DNA of 64,000 nt from Artemia franciscana (lineage: Eukaryota > Arthropoda > Branchiopoda > Anostraca > Artemiidae). Made by a program: the position numbers and the translations under genes. Below are positions 1 to 11,691 of the stretch, one piece after another. The stretch is from NCBI RefSeq assembly GCF_032884065.1, contig NC_088879.1:22368038-22432037 (forward strand), in the 5' to 3' direction. Every line of letters begins with the position of its first letter. Within the stretch, counting starts at the first letter, position 1. A model generated the notes under the pieces. It saw only the letters and a program-made list of their open reading frames with translations. It was not told the DNA's origin and did not search any database.

Positions 1-487
1 GCTATGTGAATGCTTAGTTTTGTGATATTCTAGTCTTGAAATAATAAAAAGAGAAAAAGTATATGATCTATTTATTTTTCACCAGCTCATTTGAGCAAAA
101 TCATTTGTGACAGCCAAATGCCCATGGTTGGCTTAGAACCTCTCTAAATGCTCTGAAACAGAAGGAATAAAAAAATCATGCTGATCAGCATTAAACTGTC
201 CCTTAAATTTAAACACGTGCATTTAATTCGAAAATACGCTACTGCTAGTCAGCTTACTGTGCCGTTCCCACTGGCTCTACTGCAGTTAGAAATGGGCAGT
301 TACCGCGCAGTAACTGCAGTTACTGAAAAACCGTCAGCTGGAACACACCCATCGTCGTCGTCGAATTAAGGTCCTTTCTGCTTCTTCTCGAGCCTCAGGA
401 CCTTGTTCTCTTGGTTGATTCCTTCTCTTCTATTGATATAAATTGAGCTTTACAGTCCGCCACTTCACTTAATTATATAACTTCCTA

Positions 488-3400
488 CTAAATCACTGAC
501 TTAATTTTCGATACGTATGAACATGTCAGCTTACACATCTCTACACTGTCTTCAATATTTTCGCATTCTCCCAACATAGTTTCCACTGTAAGACGGATAT
601 TCCTAGTCCGACAATATCTTTTCACTTCTAGTCTTTGTTGTTCATGCGCAGGACACCTCAGGAGTAGATGTTCCCTTGTCTCTGGTACACTGCATATGCT
701 GCAATTCCCATCTTCACCAAACATTCTTGCTTTGAATACTCCATATCCAGCATGACCTGAACGTAATCTGAAGATTATTCTTATTTGCTTTCTACTGAGC
801 TTCGAGTAGATTTTAGTAGGCTGAAGTTTTGTTTTCTTAAGAGCAAACATATTTCCAGTAACGTCTTGGATATGTTGTGCTCTAGCTACTCGCATCTGTT
901 GCATGGCCGATCGAATGTTGTTGATGACTGTTGGTGCGAATTCTTCCACAGATGTTCCATTAGCAAGTGCATCTTTGGCTTCCTGGTCTGCCGCTTCATT
1001 TCCTTCTATCCCTCTATGCCCTGGAATCCAGTGCAGAACCACACTGCTTCCTTCATCAATCAATTTACTTATCGTTTCATATGTAATGAGGACTTCCCTT
1101 GTTATATTTTTTGCATGAATATTCTTCAATGCTGATACCACACTCTTCGAATCAGTGCATATCAAGAATGCGTTGCAGCCATATCTGTGTTGAATGAGGT
1201 GCTCTGCTGCTTTATTGACTGCCAGGAGTTCTGCTTGAAAGATGGATGTCCTGGGATGCAGCTTATATTTTTCAGCTATCCGAGATTTAGGGATGACAAA
1301 GGCGGCACCAACTTCGTTTTCCGTTTTCGAACCGTCCGTATATATTTCTAGATACCCATGATATTTTTCAGCTTTCATTGCTGAAAATGCTGGTACAATG
1401 GCCTTCCTTTCTTCGAAATTGTTCTCGCAAACCAACTTGTCCACCTCCCATGGTGGTAGACGTCGAGGGTTGCACACACTCAGCATTTCTGAAAAGTTTA
1501 GTCGCATTCCTTGATTTTTCATCAGTTCTTCAGCCTTTTCAAGGACATAGTAGTTTTTCCTTTTCTTTGTTTGGTTGTTGGCGTATACTAGTCCGGGCTT
1601 TACAATCAGGGACTTAACTGGATGGTTTTTGTCTGCCAACCATACTTTTGACGTATATCTGAGGATATGCATATTTCTTCTTGTCTGAAGATCTTCTAAG
1701 CCACTTTCTGATAACATGAAGCCTATGGGTGTAGATTTTCTTGCCCCGTATGCAATCCGAAGTGCTGAATTTTGTACTGTGTCCAACTTTGACAATGTTG
1801 ATTGACTGTCTGACGCGCTGATTATTGACGCATATTCGAGTTTTGCCCGTATGTACTTAGTATAGAACTCTAGGAGAAAATCCAGTTTAGGTCCCCAGTT
1901 TGCTCCTGAGATCATTCGTAGCAAGTTCATTCTTCGGATACAACTATTCTTTGTCTGTTCTACGTGTTGTTTTCCAGTCATCTTGTTGTTTACTGTGTAT
2001 CCTAAGAAACACGCATTTGTTACGTATTGCACTTCCTTTCCACACATTGTCAACTTCTCCGGTGTTTCGATTCTTCTGTTGCTTATCATCATAGCCTGGG
2101 TTTTGTCTGGTGAGAATTACAGATCTGCTGACGTTGCCCAATGTTCTAACTGTGTCATCATTGCCTGTGCTTTCTTTACTACTTCCTTCATATTATCTCC
2201 AATTATCCAGAATGCATTATCATCAGCAAAAATGGATGGTCTGCACTCATCATCATCTAATGGCATGTCATATACTCCAATATTGTAATAATCTGGCCCA
2301 AGTGCAGACCCCTGCGGAACTCCTCTCTTTGGTTCTACTTCAACTGTGGAAACTGATTGGCCAACTTTTACAACAACAGTACGTTCTGTCAGGTAACTCA
2401 TTCCAAACTGTACAATGTTTCCAACCAATCCCATTGCCATCATTCCTTCTAGCATTTTTCGATGAACCAAATTGTCAAAAGCTCCTCGCACATCCAAAAA
2501 TACCACTATCATTATTTTGCTATTCTGTAATACATATAATGCATCTCTTTGGAGTAAGATCAAATTTTCCAAAGTGCTTCTGTTACGCCGAAATCCACAC
2601 TGATAATCTTTGAGCCCTTTCTTTTCTTCTGTCAACCATGAGAGTCTATTTTTTACTAGCCTTTCATAGACTTTCCCCAATACTGGTAAAAGGGTTATGA
2701 ATCTGAAATTCTCAATCTTTTCTGAGTCTTTTCCTGGTTTTGGTATCATAATCGCTGTCCCTTTTTTCCAAATCTTGGGGAAATATCCGGATTTCCATGC
2801 TATATTTATGATCTTCAGCAGTTCCTTCATCCATATTTCAGGCAATCTTTTGACAAATTCTGGGTAAATAAGGTCATCTCCTGGTGTGGTGTTTGGCAGG
2901 TTTTTCACGACCTCATTTACTTCTCTTTCTGTGAATGGTCTGTTATAATCTTCCATTCTTTTCTTTTGGGATACTTTCTTGACCTTCCAAATTGTTCTGT
3001 TACAGTCGTCTTTGAAGGGGTCCTGTCTTCCTATTACATTCTTCAAATATTCTGCTCCAGCATTTGCTTTATCTATGTTATCCACTAACATTTCCCCATT
3101 TACAACAATTGGCGGATTATCCTCCCTAGCTTGGTTTCTTGTGTTCATGCGCTTGATGAATCTATATACTTTTGTACTGGACTCTCTAAAATCTAGATTT
3201 TCCACAAATGTGTGCCAGGAATGCCGTTTTGCCTCCTTCACTTTCTTTCTAAATCTAGCATGAGCTTGCTTAACCTTTATATATCTGTCTAGGGTTGGGA
3301 TTCTGTCATACTCGTGTCTTCTCTTCTTCAGTTCTTTTTTAGCTTCCTCACAGTCCTCATTCCACCAGGGTGTACTTTTCTGTCCTTTCAGGTTATGCTT

Positions 3401-4288
3401 ATTCTTTGGAATTGTTTTTTCTGCTGCCTCCAGCAATTTCCCCTGAAAGATTTCTATTTTTTGGTCTACTTCCTCCGCAAGCACAAGCATTTTATCTATC
3501 TCCATGGATTTCAACGCCTCATCAAATTCTGACCAGTTAGCTTTCTGGATCGAAAATCTGGGGCTTGATGGTTCACTGTCCTGGTCTTGTTGTTTCCACT
3601 GGATGACATATGGGTTGTGGTCGCTGAAAAGTGTGGGTTCGTTCACAGTATATATTGTATGACTATTTGCCAAACTTGGTGAGGCAAAAGCCAAGTCTAT
3701 TGTTGTGTATGAACCATTGGAATAATTAATGCGTGTCGGGAAGTCTTTGGGTGTTAACAGGCACGATTCAGGGGTATCTAACATGAATCTTTGAAGGCTA
3801 TTTCCTGCCTCATTATTTGTTCCACAACTACACCAAACATCAGAATGAGCATTAAAGTCTCCTACAATGATATGTTTCTCGTTACCTGGAATTTCGTCTA
3901 TAATAGCTTGCATTGAAGTACCCACTGATTTGTTATTTCCATGTGGATTATAAATATTAATAATATTCAATGCATGTAGGTTTTTCGAAAACACTTTCAC
4001 AGCAACTAATTCTATTCCATTTTTCTCCAACAATCCTGAATTTCTGAAACTTATTTTCTTGAAAGTTATTCCTTTTCTTATCCCTATTATCACTCCTCCT
4101 CCTTTCTGATCAATCCTGTCTCTCCGTATCACGCTGTAGCCCTTGAAATTCATTTGTATATACGGGTGTAGCCAAGTTTCTTGGATACACAATACATCCA
4201 AATCATTCTTGGATGAGTATTCTAGTAGCATGTCCTTTTTATGTGTGAGTATCGACTGTGCGTTCCAAGATAGTAGGGACAAGTTCAT
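488..4288 (-). pseudogene. LINE ORF2: endonuclease, reverse transcriptase, RNase H; one nonsense codon
   Basis: One reading frame of about 1266 codons, interrupted only by TAA at 2119-2117 (codon 724). The endonuclease is at the N-terminus: WNAQ near residue 8, IQETW near 35, GDFNAHSD near 143, SDHNP near 222. Reverse transcriptase follows, with a PGDD-containing region, AFDN, RGVPQGSALGP and the catalytic FADD at 687-690. After the stop the frame resumes unchanged with the RT thumb and an RNase H domain: YTDGSK near residue 983, then FQAELLAV, CTDSKSVV and HWIPGHRGIEGNEAAD. A final cysteine-histidine motif (CSICSVPETREHLLLRC) closes the protein. The premature stop separates RT catalysis from RNase H, so this copy should be unable to move by itself. 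Confidence 0.9.
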
Positions 4289-6204
4289 TTTTCTGAGGTT
4301 GTGACTCCCTGAGAGTTGCTTCCAATGCTGTTAGATCTTGCAATTCCTGCAGCAATCTTGGTGGCATCTGGTTTTACACCCGTTATGAACTCTAACGCTG
4401 TACATATTTTTAAAACACTCTGGTCCACTGTCAGATTGGTGATATTAATGAGATCTGGCTTTATCACCAATGCTGCAGTCACTGCCTCAAGTGCAGTCTG
4501 CACTGCATCCTTTTTCATCTGTTCCACCTTTTCAACGGGTACCATTGTCTGTGAGCTTCTTGCAGTTATCGTCGTTATGTAAGCATGTGCAGTACTTGCT
4601 TTTTTATTAAGAGCTGCTGCATATGATTGATAAGTCACATTTGCCCTACGAATGCCCATCTGCTGCTGCTCAGCAATCCTATTGACCATCTGAGATTTAT
4701 TCCTCGCTGGGCATTGAGCCGAGGTTGTTGCATGCTTTCCACCACAATTCCTACAGTAATACAACTCTTTTCTAACTGTAGCTTCTTCATTTTTGAGGGG
4801 GCAGTCTTTAGAATGGTGTGCTTTACTGCACCTTAAGCACGTAGGGGTTGTGGCTCTACACTCATTTTTTCTATGTCCAAATTTCTGACACATAAAACAC
4901 TGTAATACTGGTCTGTTATACTGAGAAACGGTTCTTTTACGTCCAATGAATCCCACTGACTCAGGCAGAGACATACTTTCGAAAATAACCATCACTGCAA
5001 AACTGTCTTCTAATTTTTTCAATTCCTTGTTGAACCTCTTGAGTCGTCTTACTTCCAAAACTTTTGCTTCACTGACAATTTCTGCTTTAATGTCTTCCAC
5101 TGAATATTCCTTGTCAATTCCTCTGATGACTCCTCTAGAGTGCCTTTTCCTTTCTTGACACATCACATCAATTTTGCCTAGCTTGGTTGTTGCAAGTAGT
5201 TTGCCTTTTGTTTCACTTTTCTTCATGTGTACACTTAATTTTCTCCGTTCCTTGTTGCACACAAATTCTAAGTCCTCTGTTGGCACAACTCCTTTCAGTA
5301 TTCTCAACAATATCATATCGTTTGGAAAGGTCTGGTCTTCTTCCACTGGTGTGAAGATCACACATTCACTGTTCAGTTCCTTCTCTGGAATGTCCATTTC
5401 TCCTACTGTTCTGACCCTGCTTGAAACCTGTTCTGTTACAGTAGGTGATGGGAGGGGTGGTATGTTTTCAGTCCTTCTTCTTTTGAAAACTGCACTTGTA
5501 CTAGGGTTCTGTCCAAGTTTTGGAAAGTCCTCGTCTGAAATAATACCCTCTGCAACAGCACAATTCACAGTATCTCCAATATCACTCATATTGTCTTCTG
5601 CCCCTGCAGTTTCGTCACTTTGAAGGATTTCAAACCTGTTCTTAGTGGACACTGACACTGGGTCATGCCTTGTTCTTGTGTTCTGTCTGGTGTATGGCAT
5701 CATTCTCACATTGTCTCTCACCGTGTTTCTTATCAACTGTGGCTGTGGTTGCTGCCATTGCATTTGGACTGGGGTGCAATAAATTTGCGGGGGGTAGTTT
5801 ACTGATCCTGCATTGGGATTTTGCATCATCATCTGTCCTTGATTTGAATACACATTACTAGGTTGCATTTGTCCCTGGTACACAGTATTATAATAAAGCT
5901 GGGTTTGGCCAGCCTCGACATGTTCACTTCTGCTTTCGTTCACTGGCAACTGATGTTGGTTGGCTGTGCAGTTCATATACCCACTTGGGCTTCTCACATT
6001 CTGGTATTGCACTGGACCAAGGTCCACCAGGGGCACTTGGCCCGATTCCATGATTGTCCCTTCAGCCTGGACATGTTCACTTCTGCTTTCGTTCACTGGC
6101 AACTGATGTTGGTTGGCTGTGCAGTTCATATACCCACTTGGGCTTCTCACACTCTGGTATTGCACTGGACCAAGGTCCACCAGGGGCACTTGGCCCGATT
6201 CCAT
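4285..6204 (-). CDS. LINE ORF1 protein with CCHC zinc knuckles
   Basis: A 639-residue open frame without stops. The N-terminal about 100 residues are two nearly identical 51-residue units. A Q/N-rich stretch follows, then a charged middle and, at about residues 434-500, three cysteine-histidine clusters. The first (CFMCQKFGHRKNEC) is a perfect CX2CX4HX4C knuckle. The second and third (CLRCSKAHHSKDC; CRNCGGKHATTSAQC) are variants. Such proteins bind the element RNA and form the retrotransposition particle. The stop codon overlaps the ORF2 start (ATGA at 4288-4285), which suggests translation of ORF2 by termination-reinitiation. The start at 6204 is the first ATG of the frame. A second ATG at 6051 begins the second repeat unit and could also be used. 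Confidence 0.85.
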   Translation of the reverse strand: MESGQVPLVDLGPVQYQSVRSPSGYMNCTANQHQLPVNESRSEHVQAEGTIMESGQVPLVDLGPVQYQNVRSPSGYMNCTANQHQLPVNESRSEHVEAGQTQLYYNTVYQGQMQPSNVYSNQGQMMMQNPNAGSVNYPPQIYCTPVQMQWQQPQPQLIRNTVRDNVRMMPYTRQNTRTRHDPVSVSTKNRFEILQSDETAGAEDNMSDIGDTVNCAVAEGIISDEDFPKLGQNPSTSAVFKRRRTENIPPLPSPTVTEQVSSRVRTVGEMDIPEKELNSECVIFTPVEEDQTFPNDMILLRILKGVVPTEDLEFVCNKERRKLSVHMKKSETKGKLLATTKLGKIDVMCQERKRHSRGVIRGIDKEYSVEDIKAEIVSEAKVLEVRRLKRFNKELKKLEDSFAVMVIFESMSLPESVGFIGRKRTVSQYNRPVLQCFMCQKFGHRKNECRATTPTCLRCSKAHHSKDCPLKNEEATVRKELYYCRNCGGKHATTSAQCPARNKSQMVNRIAEQQQMGIRRANVTYQSYAAALNKKASTAHAYITTITARSSQTMVPVEKVEQMKKDAVQTALEAVTAALVIKPDLINITNLTVDQSVLKICTALEFITGVKPDATKIAAGIARSNSIGSNSQGVTTSEK

Positions 6205-6217
6205 GATTGTCCCTTCA
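5910..6217 (-). repeat. 153-bp in-frame tandem duplication inside LINE ORF1
   Basis: Two copies (5910-6062 and 6063-6215) differ at only a few bases. The shared block gacatgttcacttctgc starts at 5917 and again at 6070, exactly 153 bp apart. The duplication keeps the reading frame and doubles the N-terminal 51 residues of ORF1, including the initiating Met. Confidence 0.9.
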
Positions 6218-6326
6218 GGGTCTACACAAATTATACACCAAAATGTAGCTCACAGTTACACGAATCACTCTCTGATAAAAATTCTTTTATCAATGTCCTC
6301 TCTTCATTACTATAAGCTGTTAATAT

Positions 6327-6398
6327 AACTCGGTCACAAAACTCGGTCACAAAAGTATTGTCCGAGAAAGAATCAGTCTTTAAAACTCGGTCACAAAA
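6327..6398. repeat. Short repeats in the LINE leader
   Basis: The motif aactcggtcacaaa occurs at 6327 and about 6339 in direct contact, and again at about 6383. This lies upstream of ORF1 and may be part of the 5' UTR promoter region of the LINE. Confidence 0.6.
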
Positions 6399-6499
6399 AT
6401 CTAAGACCAACTGATAGGCTATATTCTAACAACACAATGCGGCGACAGTTCAGTTCTGGTTAAACCAGAGCTCAGCCAGTGAATTATTTCTGTGACGAT

Positions 6500-7430
6500 T
6501 CAATTGGATAACTCTCACTGTTTAAAATTTGCATCCAATAACTTGCTTTTTTGTAGTTCACACTTGGGCTTGTTGTCGTTTTTACTTTTCTATATTCACG
6601 TTTATTGTATTTTCCAAACTTCTTATCAAATTAAGCATCTTGCAGATTTAAATTTTTCCTTTCCAGTTTTTTACAGGCTTGTGCGAAATATTCAAATTTA
6701 CATGCCCATCTTGATTTCAGTCATGCTGAATGGTAGCTTTAAAATTTAATCAAAAAGAAATAACATCAACTTTAAAGCGAATTTTCAAATTCGTTGCTCA
6801 AAGCTCCCATCTGTAGACATAATCCATGATTAGCTATAATTGAAACTTCTGCCTTCTTTCCAGAGCAGTGTGGCCAAATCGAACGGAGAGGATTATGCTT
6901 CCTTAAGCCCAAAATTATGCTTTCTGGACAAATTTATGCTACGCTTCTATATTTTCCCAGGTTTCACGAAAAAGTTGATCAGTTAAGAAAATTCGAATTC
7001 TGTCTTATCTTAATAAAGGCTCTGAACGGAATATAATCTGGTAATAATAGCTTAATAATTTATTTTTAACCCGCTAAGGGAAAAAAAGCGGGGTATAAAC
7101 GAAGGAGGCAAAAAAAAGCTAAAATAGCATAGAAAATAGGTAAAAAGGTTTTTTTTTATGTCCAGGGGAAGGATCTTGGTTCACAATTTGATTCACGTTT
7201 TTCGTGTATTTTTGCAAGTCGTCTTTCTTCTCGAATCGGTTGGCGGCATTTGAAAAACATAGTGTCTAACATTATCATCAAAATTTTACTTCAGATACAT
7301 TTAAAAAAAAGAAAAAATGTGGTTCATATTAAATGATCTTCTTCATCTTCGCTTTCGGATTCAACTTCTTGACCAGGGGGTGGAGTGGTTACGTAGAGGT
7401 ATTGTGATATATCTCGGGATTGTGGAGCTT
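6500..7430. other. Intergenic stretch, nothing recognised
   Basis: AT-rich DNA between the LINE 5' end and the hAT remnant. I see no conserved coding frame, no long repeat and no RNA gene. The short frames in it are low-complexity T-rich translations. Confidence 0.5.
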
Positions 7431-7433
7431 GAT

Positions 7434-7785
7434 CTAATTGTCTGTAGGGACATATTTGTAGCAAACTGTATCTTTAGTTCTTAGTCGCGATTTTGTGACC
7501 AGCACGGCTACAATACTTTCTTTCTTCAACCTATTCCGCTTTTTTGTCTTGACATCACTGATCCAAGAAAAAATTCTTTCTGAGTCTGTGTTAGAATGCG
7601 GTAGGGAGAACATCTTCTCGGCGAGTTCTGCCAGGTCTGAAAAAACTCTTTCGTCGGTAAAGTTTCTCATTTCGCGTATTGATCAGCATAAGCCTTTCAC
7701 AAAATCTTTTGGAGTTTCGGCGATAGTTTGGTGTCTAGCTGGTGTATAATAGCTATCAACCAGTTCTTGAACCATGAAACATTGC
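7434..7785 (-). pseudogene. hAT-family transposase C-terminal fragment
   Basis: The minus-strand frame at 7670-7434 carries the block LPHSNTDSERIFSWISDVKT followed by a K/R-rich NRL segment. This is the characteristic hAT dimerisation domain at the transposase C-terminus. Recognisable upstream coding (YYTPARHQTIAETPKDFVKG) continues in the same frame to about 7785 across an in-frame stop near 7686. No catalytic core, terminal inverted repeats or 8-bp duplication was found. It is a relic. A domesticated hAT-derived host exon is an alternative, but the stop argues against it. Confidence 0.75.
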
Positions 7786-8301
7786 TTTTGGTTGAAACGG
7801 CTAAGCCTAATTGCACAGCAAAATACTCTCACCGTTCACCACTAGCAAAAACAACATGAAACCCCTCTAAATCTCAAAATTTCATCAAACAATTATCTTC
7901 ATCAATTCAAGCCAACCAATCACCACATGTCTTGAAATTCAAATATCTTGCGTCCGCTTTTCTTTGCCATAGACCAAAGGATCAGAACAAAAAAATACCA
8001 AATGGTTCGTAGTCTGTCGCTGTGCGACAGTCAACTTGAAAAGTGAATCAAATGCAACTCTGATTAGTAAAAAGAGTGTTTTTGCGAAGCAGTTTTGTTT
8101 GAGCTAAACCATGTGCATTTTTTATTTTTGCGTGAAACATACAAGCTGGTTAAACCAAAACTGTCATTAGTTAAACCAACTGGTTGACACACAAAAAGCC
8201 TTAAATAGTCTCGACTGAAAAGCCCGCTTCTGCTGAAAAAGAAGAAGAAGAAGAAAAATATCCACTAGACTTCCCTAAAAATTATAGTTCCCTAAATCTA
8301 G

Positions 8302-8332
8302 ATGTCCAACATAGCTGTTCTAGTGTTAGGTG
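8302..8332 (+). CDS. SDR gene exon 1 (31 nt coding)
   Basis: ATG at 8302 encodes MSNIAVLVLG plus the first base of Gly11. The donor is gtaagt at 8333. Stops in the same frame lie just upstream (8293-8295 and 8299-8301), so no longer N-terminus is possible in this exon. The exon completes the first Rossmann strand and the first glycine of the dinucleotide-binding motif, which strongly supports it despite its size. A TATA-like cttaaatag sits about 100 bp upstream, but I do not rely on it. Confidence 0.85.
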
Positions 8333-11300
8333 GTAAGTTGAGAACATATTTCATTAATTTTTTCACTTATCTACCCATCCAATGGGCAAATATGTAGCCC
8401 AGACTAAATATTTTCCATGCAATTTTGGGTAAATATGCAGTTTTTGACATAGGCTAGGCCTAATTTAGCTAGGATGAAAGTGATAACATCACTAATGCTT
8501 TTTAATACGTTCTTTCATAATTCAGTAGGTGAGTGAGAGAAATCGAATTTTCAGCCCTTGATGTGGCTCCAAAAGGTAAAACATTCTATAGTAACAAAAA
8601 GTTTAAAAACATATTTCTAAACAAATACTGGCTAGTAAGAAAAAATTCCACTTGTAGCTGATTCACGAATGGATATTAACTCTATTATTTTTCTTGGTCT
8701 TAATAAAAAAATATTTTAGGCCTATTAAAAAAAACTTGAAATTCTAGACAAGCTAGCCTACTTTTTGCTAACTTGGAAAGTAGTTTGGCCAGGAAAATTA
8801 AATTTTCAAGGATAGATCTGCAGGATAAAATATGTCCCAGCAAGGTATTTTGAAGTACTTACCTCCACTCCTTCTCCCTCTAGAGGGACCTGACCTTTGA
8901 TGACCTTTGATGACCTTTGAAAATCTTGTTTTATACAAATAATATTAATATAATAAATTATTTGACTAATAAATAATTTTATTAGGAGTTGCATAAATCC
9001 AATCTTAGAACTTTATGACTATAAGGCACCATTTGATGGACTTTTGCATGATTTTAGATCTGTTGCTGTTATTATTTTTTAGATTGAGGACAGGTCATGC
9101 CAAAACCCATTTAGTTTTACAGAAATGGGGGAGAGTTAGCTCACCCTTATAAGATATTTGTAATGATGATGTTAGGTATATTCCCATGAAGTACACAAAA
9201 TATGAAGTACAAAGAGTTTTGTTTAAAAGCCAAATTATAAAGTATTTTGGTGCATCTACAATGAGAGCAATCCTAGGTCAGGCTAAGTCCCCTAAGTGGG
9301 TCCATAGAAAGGCTATGTTGTTGTTGACTAAGTATATAAAGAGTTGTAATCTGCATAACATTCTCTGATTTTTTTTTAAGTTATAATGCATTTGACTTTT
9401 ATATTTATTGTATTGACCTTTCTATTTTGTATTTATGTTTCCTTTTATAGATGGTTTAATTATAGTAACTGCATTAACTTCTATTTTTATTGTATTGACC
9501 TTTTTATCTATGTATTTCTTCTTGTATTTTAGCCTTATTTAAATCTGAGTATGTTTCTTTTCACAGATATTTTAAGCAATATTAGCAGAATAGAGGTGTG
9601 ATATACATAATAGTGCCAGTGATTTAAGCAAGAACACTCTGTACAATGTCTGAGTACTCTCCCAAGATATCTTAAGTTTTGACATGGCCTTTGCCAAAAT
9701 TTTATTTGTGTGTTTCTCAAAGTGATGTGGCTTCATAAGCCCAAGGTTTAAAGAGGATCAAAAGTATACAAGCAGCTGATTCACTCAAATGTCAACTAAT
9801 AACAACAACAATCTTGTTTAATAAAAGTGAACCTTGGAAAATAGATCACCTGCTTAAATGATGGACAAATTTGCAGTTGATCATATAATTTAACTAGGAA
9901 AAAGTGAAAACCTCATTTGATGCCTTCTTTATGTTCTTTCATAGGCCAATTCAATAATTGTTTCTGGGGCTAATTGTATCTTCAGTCCTTAAAGGGGCCT
10001 CAAAGGTATTTTATATGATCTATGAAAGAGCATAAAAAAACACCAAATGATGTTTTCACTTTCATCCTATGTAAATTATATAGCTTGCTGAAATTTACCA
10101 TGAACTTGAAACCCCCCCCCCCCCATTTGCAAATGTATACCCTGAATTGTTGACAGCAAAATTTTGAATCACAAAATTTAGCACTATTTTTAGTCAATAG
10201 GATTAAAAAAATACATACATAAATTGAAATAGCCTTGTAGGAAAACAGTTTATATGTGAGTAAATGATTTGAATAAATGAGGTTTGAATTGTTATAAATA
10301 TGTATTTTTGAAATATATTACTCTTGAACAACTTATTTATAAACTAGTGATATGTTTTAGTCACTTTTCAGTACCTTAAGTAGTATTGATAACTTCTTTG
10401 TGTGGTTAAAAAATGAAATACATTTGTTGCCCCTTCAAGGGTTCAAGGTGTAATTAGCCCCATAATTAATTATTGAATTATGAAAGAGCATAAAAAAGGA
10501 ATCAAATGACATTTTCACTTTCACCCTAGCTAAATCATTTAGCCAACTGCAAATTTACCAAATGAAGTTGAAGAAAAGTAGCCTAGGGTAAAAGACCTCT
10601 GTTTGAAAAAGACCACTTTTCTTTGGTATTCTGGAAAATTAGATTTTTGGACTGCTCCTATTTTACTTCAGGATGCCACAATGCAAGTGTAGACTCAATT
10701 ACCTCTCACATCCTGGAATGGTGTTAGGTTAGGAAAATTAAACTTTTTGGGGGTTGGACATACAGACAAAAGCATCTCTAGGGGATCTCTAGGGGAGAGA
10801 AGGAGTCCCTAACTCCCCTTCCTCTATTCAATATGGATCATTGCACATTACTGTGTATTTTCTGTTTGTAGAATTCCTAAGTCTCAAGTTGATTTAGCTC
10901 CTTATTATGACCCAAGCACCTGTAAATATAACAACATAAGCACATAACAAAAGCAACACTAAGCTGATAAGCAAGCAATCTCAGCAGGATGCTACAACAA
11001 TATAAGCACATAACAAAAGCACACTAAACTAATAAGCAAGCGTGCCCAGCAGGATGCTACACTGTTTACATTTGATCCTTTATTACTAGTAAAAATGTAA
11101 ATCTGTGCTTATCTAAGAAATTTCCACTTTTAACCTTGTTTATAACATACTTATATTCATTAATTCTCTCTTAACTAACAGCCACAGATTTAGTCAATAT
11201 CTGCTGTAGCAACAGGAATACTAAGGCCATGTTTGTCTACTCTGACATAGCTCTGAATTGGCTAATTGTTAAAGGATACTCAATTATGTCATTATAGGGT

Positions 11301-11631
11301 GGGACAAAAATTGTTTGTACTTAACAGCCAGTCTTAATTAATGAAAACTGAAATTGAGATGCTGGAATTATGAAAATGTCAGGACTGAATTTAGTGTTGT
11401 AAATATGCCCTGGGATTATGTTTGGAATTGCCTGTCCCCCTGCCCCAACTCAGAAGTTTCCATAATTCTAGTTACACAACTTTTATTATCTTAAAAAAGG
11501 CACTAGAAGTTTTAAAAGGAGCTTTTACTCAAACAAGCTCCTTTAAAAGTTTTTATGATGCTACTATCAATGACAGAGATGTACTGCCTATGATATTGCT
11601 TATATACCCTTTTGAAAACCTGCATGTATAT

Positions 11632-11691
<60 letters not shown>

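Larger units (their letters stand above)
352..6400 (-). mobile_element. Nearly full-length LINE, I-group (EN-RT-RNase H)
   Basis: This is a non-LTR retrotransposon read on the minus strand. It has a leader with short repeats (about 6220-6400), ORF1 (6204-4285), ORF2 (4288-488) and a 3' UTR ending in a (CGA)n-like tail seen as tcgtcgtcgtcg at 352-363. ORF1 carries CCHC zinc knuckles. ORF2 carries an apurinic-type endonuclease, reverse transcriptase and RNase H, the domain order of I-group elements (I, Nimb, Loa and relatives). The exact clade is not decided here. The two ORFs overlap in an ATGA. Only one inactivating lesion is visible, a stop codon in ORF2, so the insertion looks fairly young. 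The 5' boundary is uncertain and I could not identify a target-site duplication. Confidence 0.85.

Noticed and set aside
785-2613. Plus-strand frames up to 167 codons
   Set aside because: They are antisense to LINE ORF2. The RT and RNase H motifs are on the minus strand.
8199-8207. TATA-like cttaaatag upstream of the SDR start
   Set aside because: A single weak match in AT-rich DNA, with no initiator or transcript evidence.
10112-10124. C homopolymers here and throughout family B as possible assembly errors or G-quadruplexes
   Set aside because: The runs are single tracts, not four spaced G-tracts, so I could not support a quadruplex. Length errors are possible but cannot be judged from the sequence.
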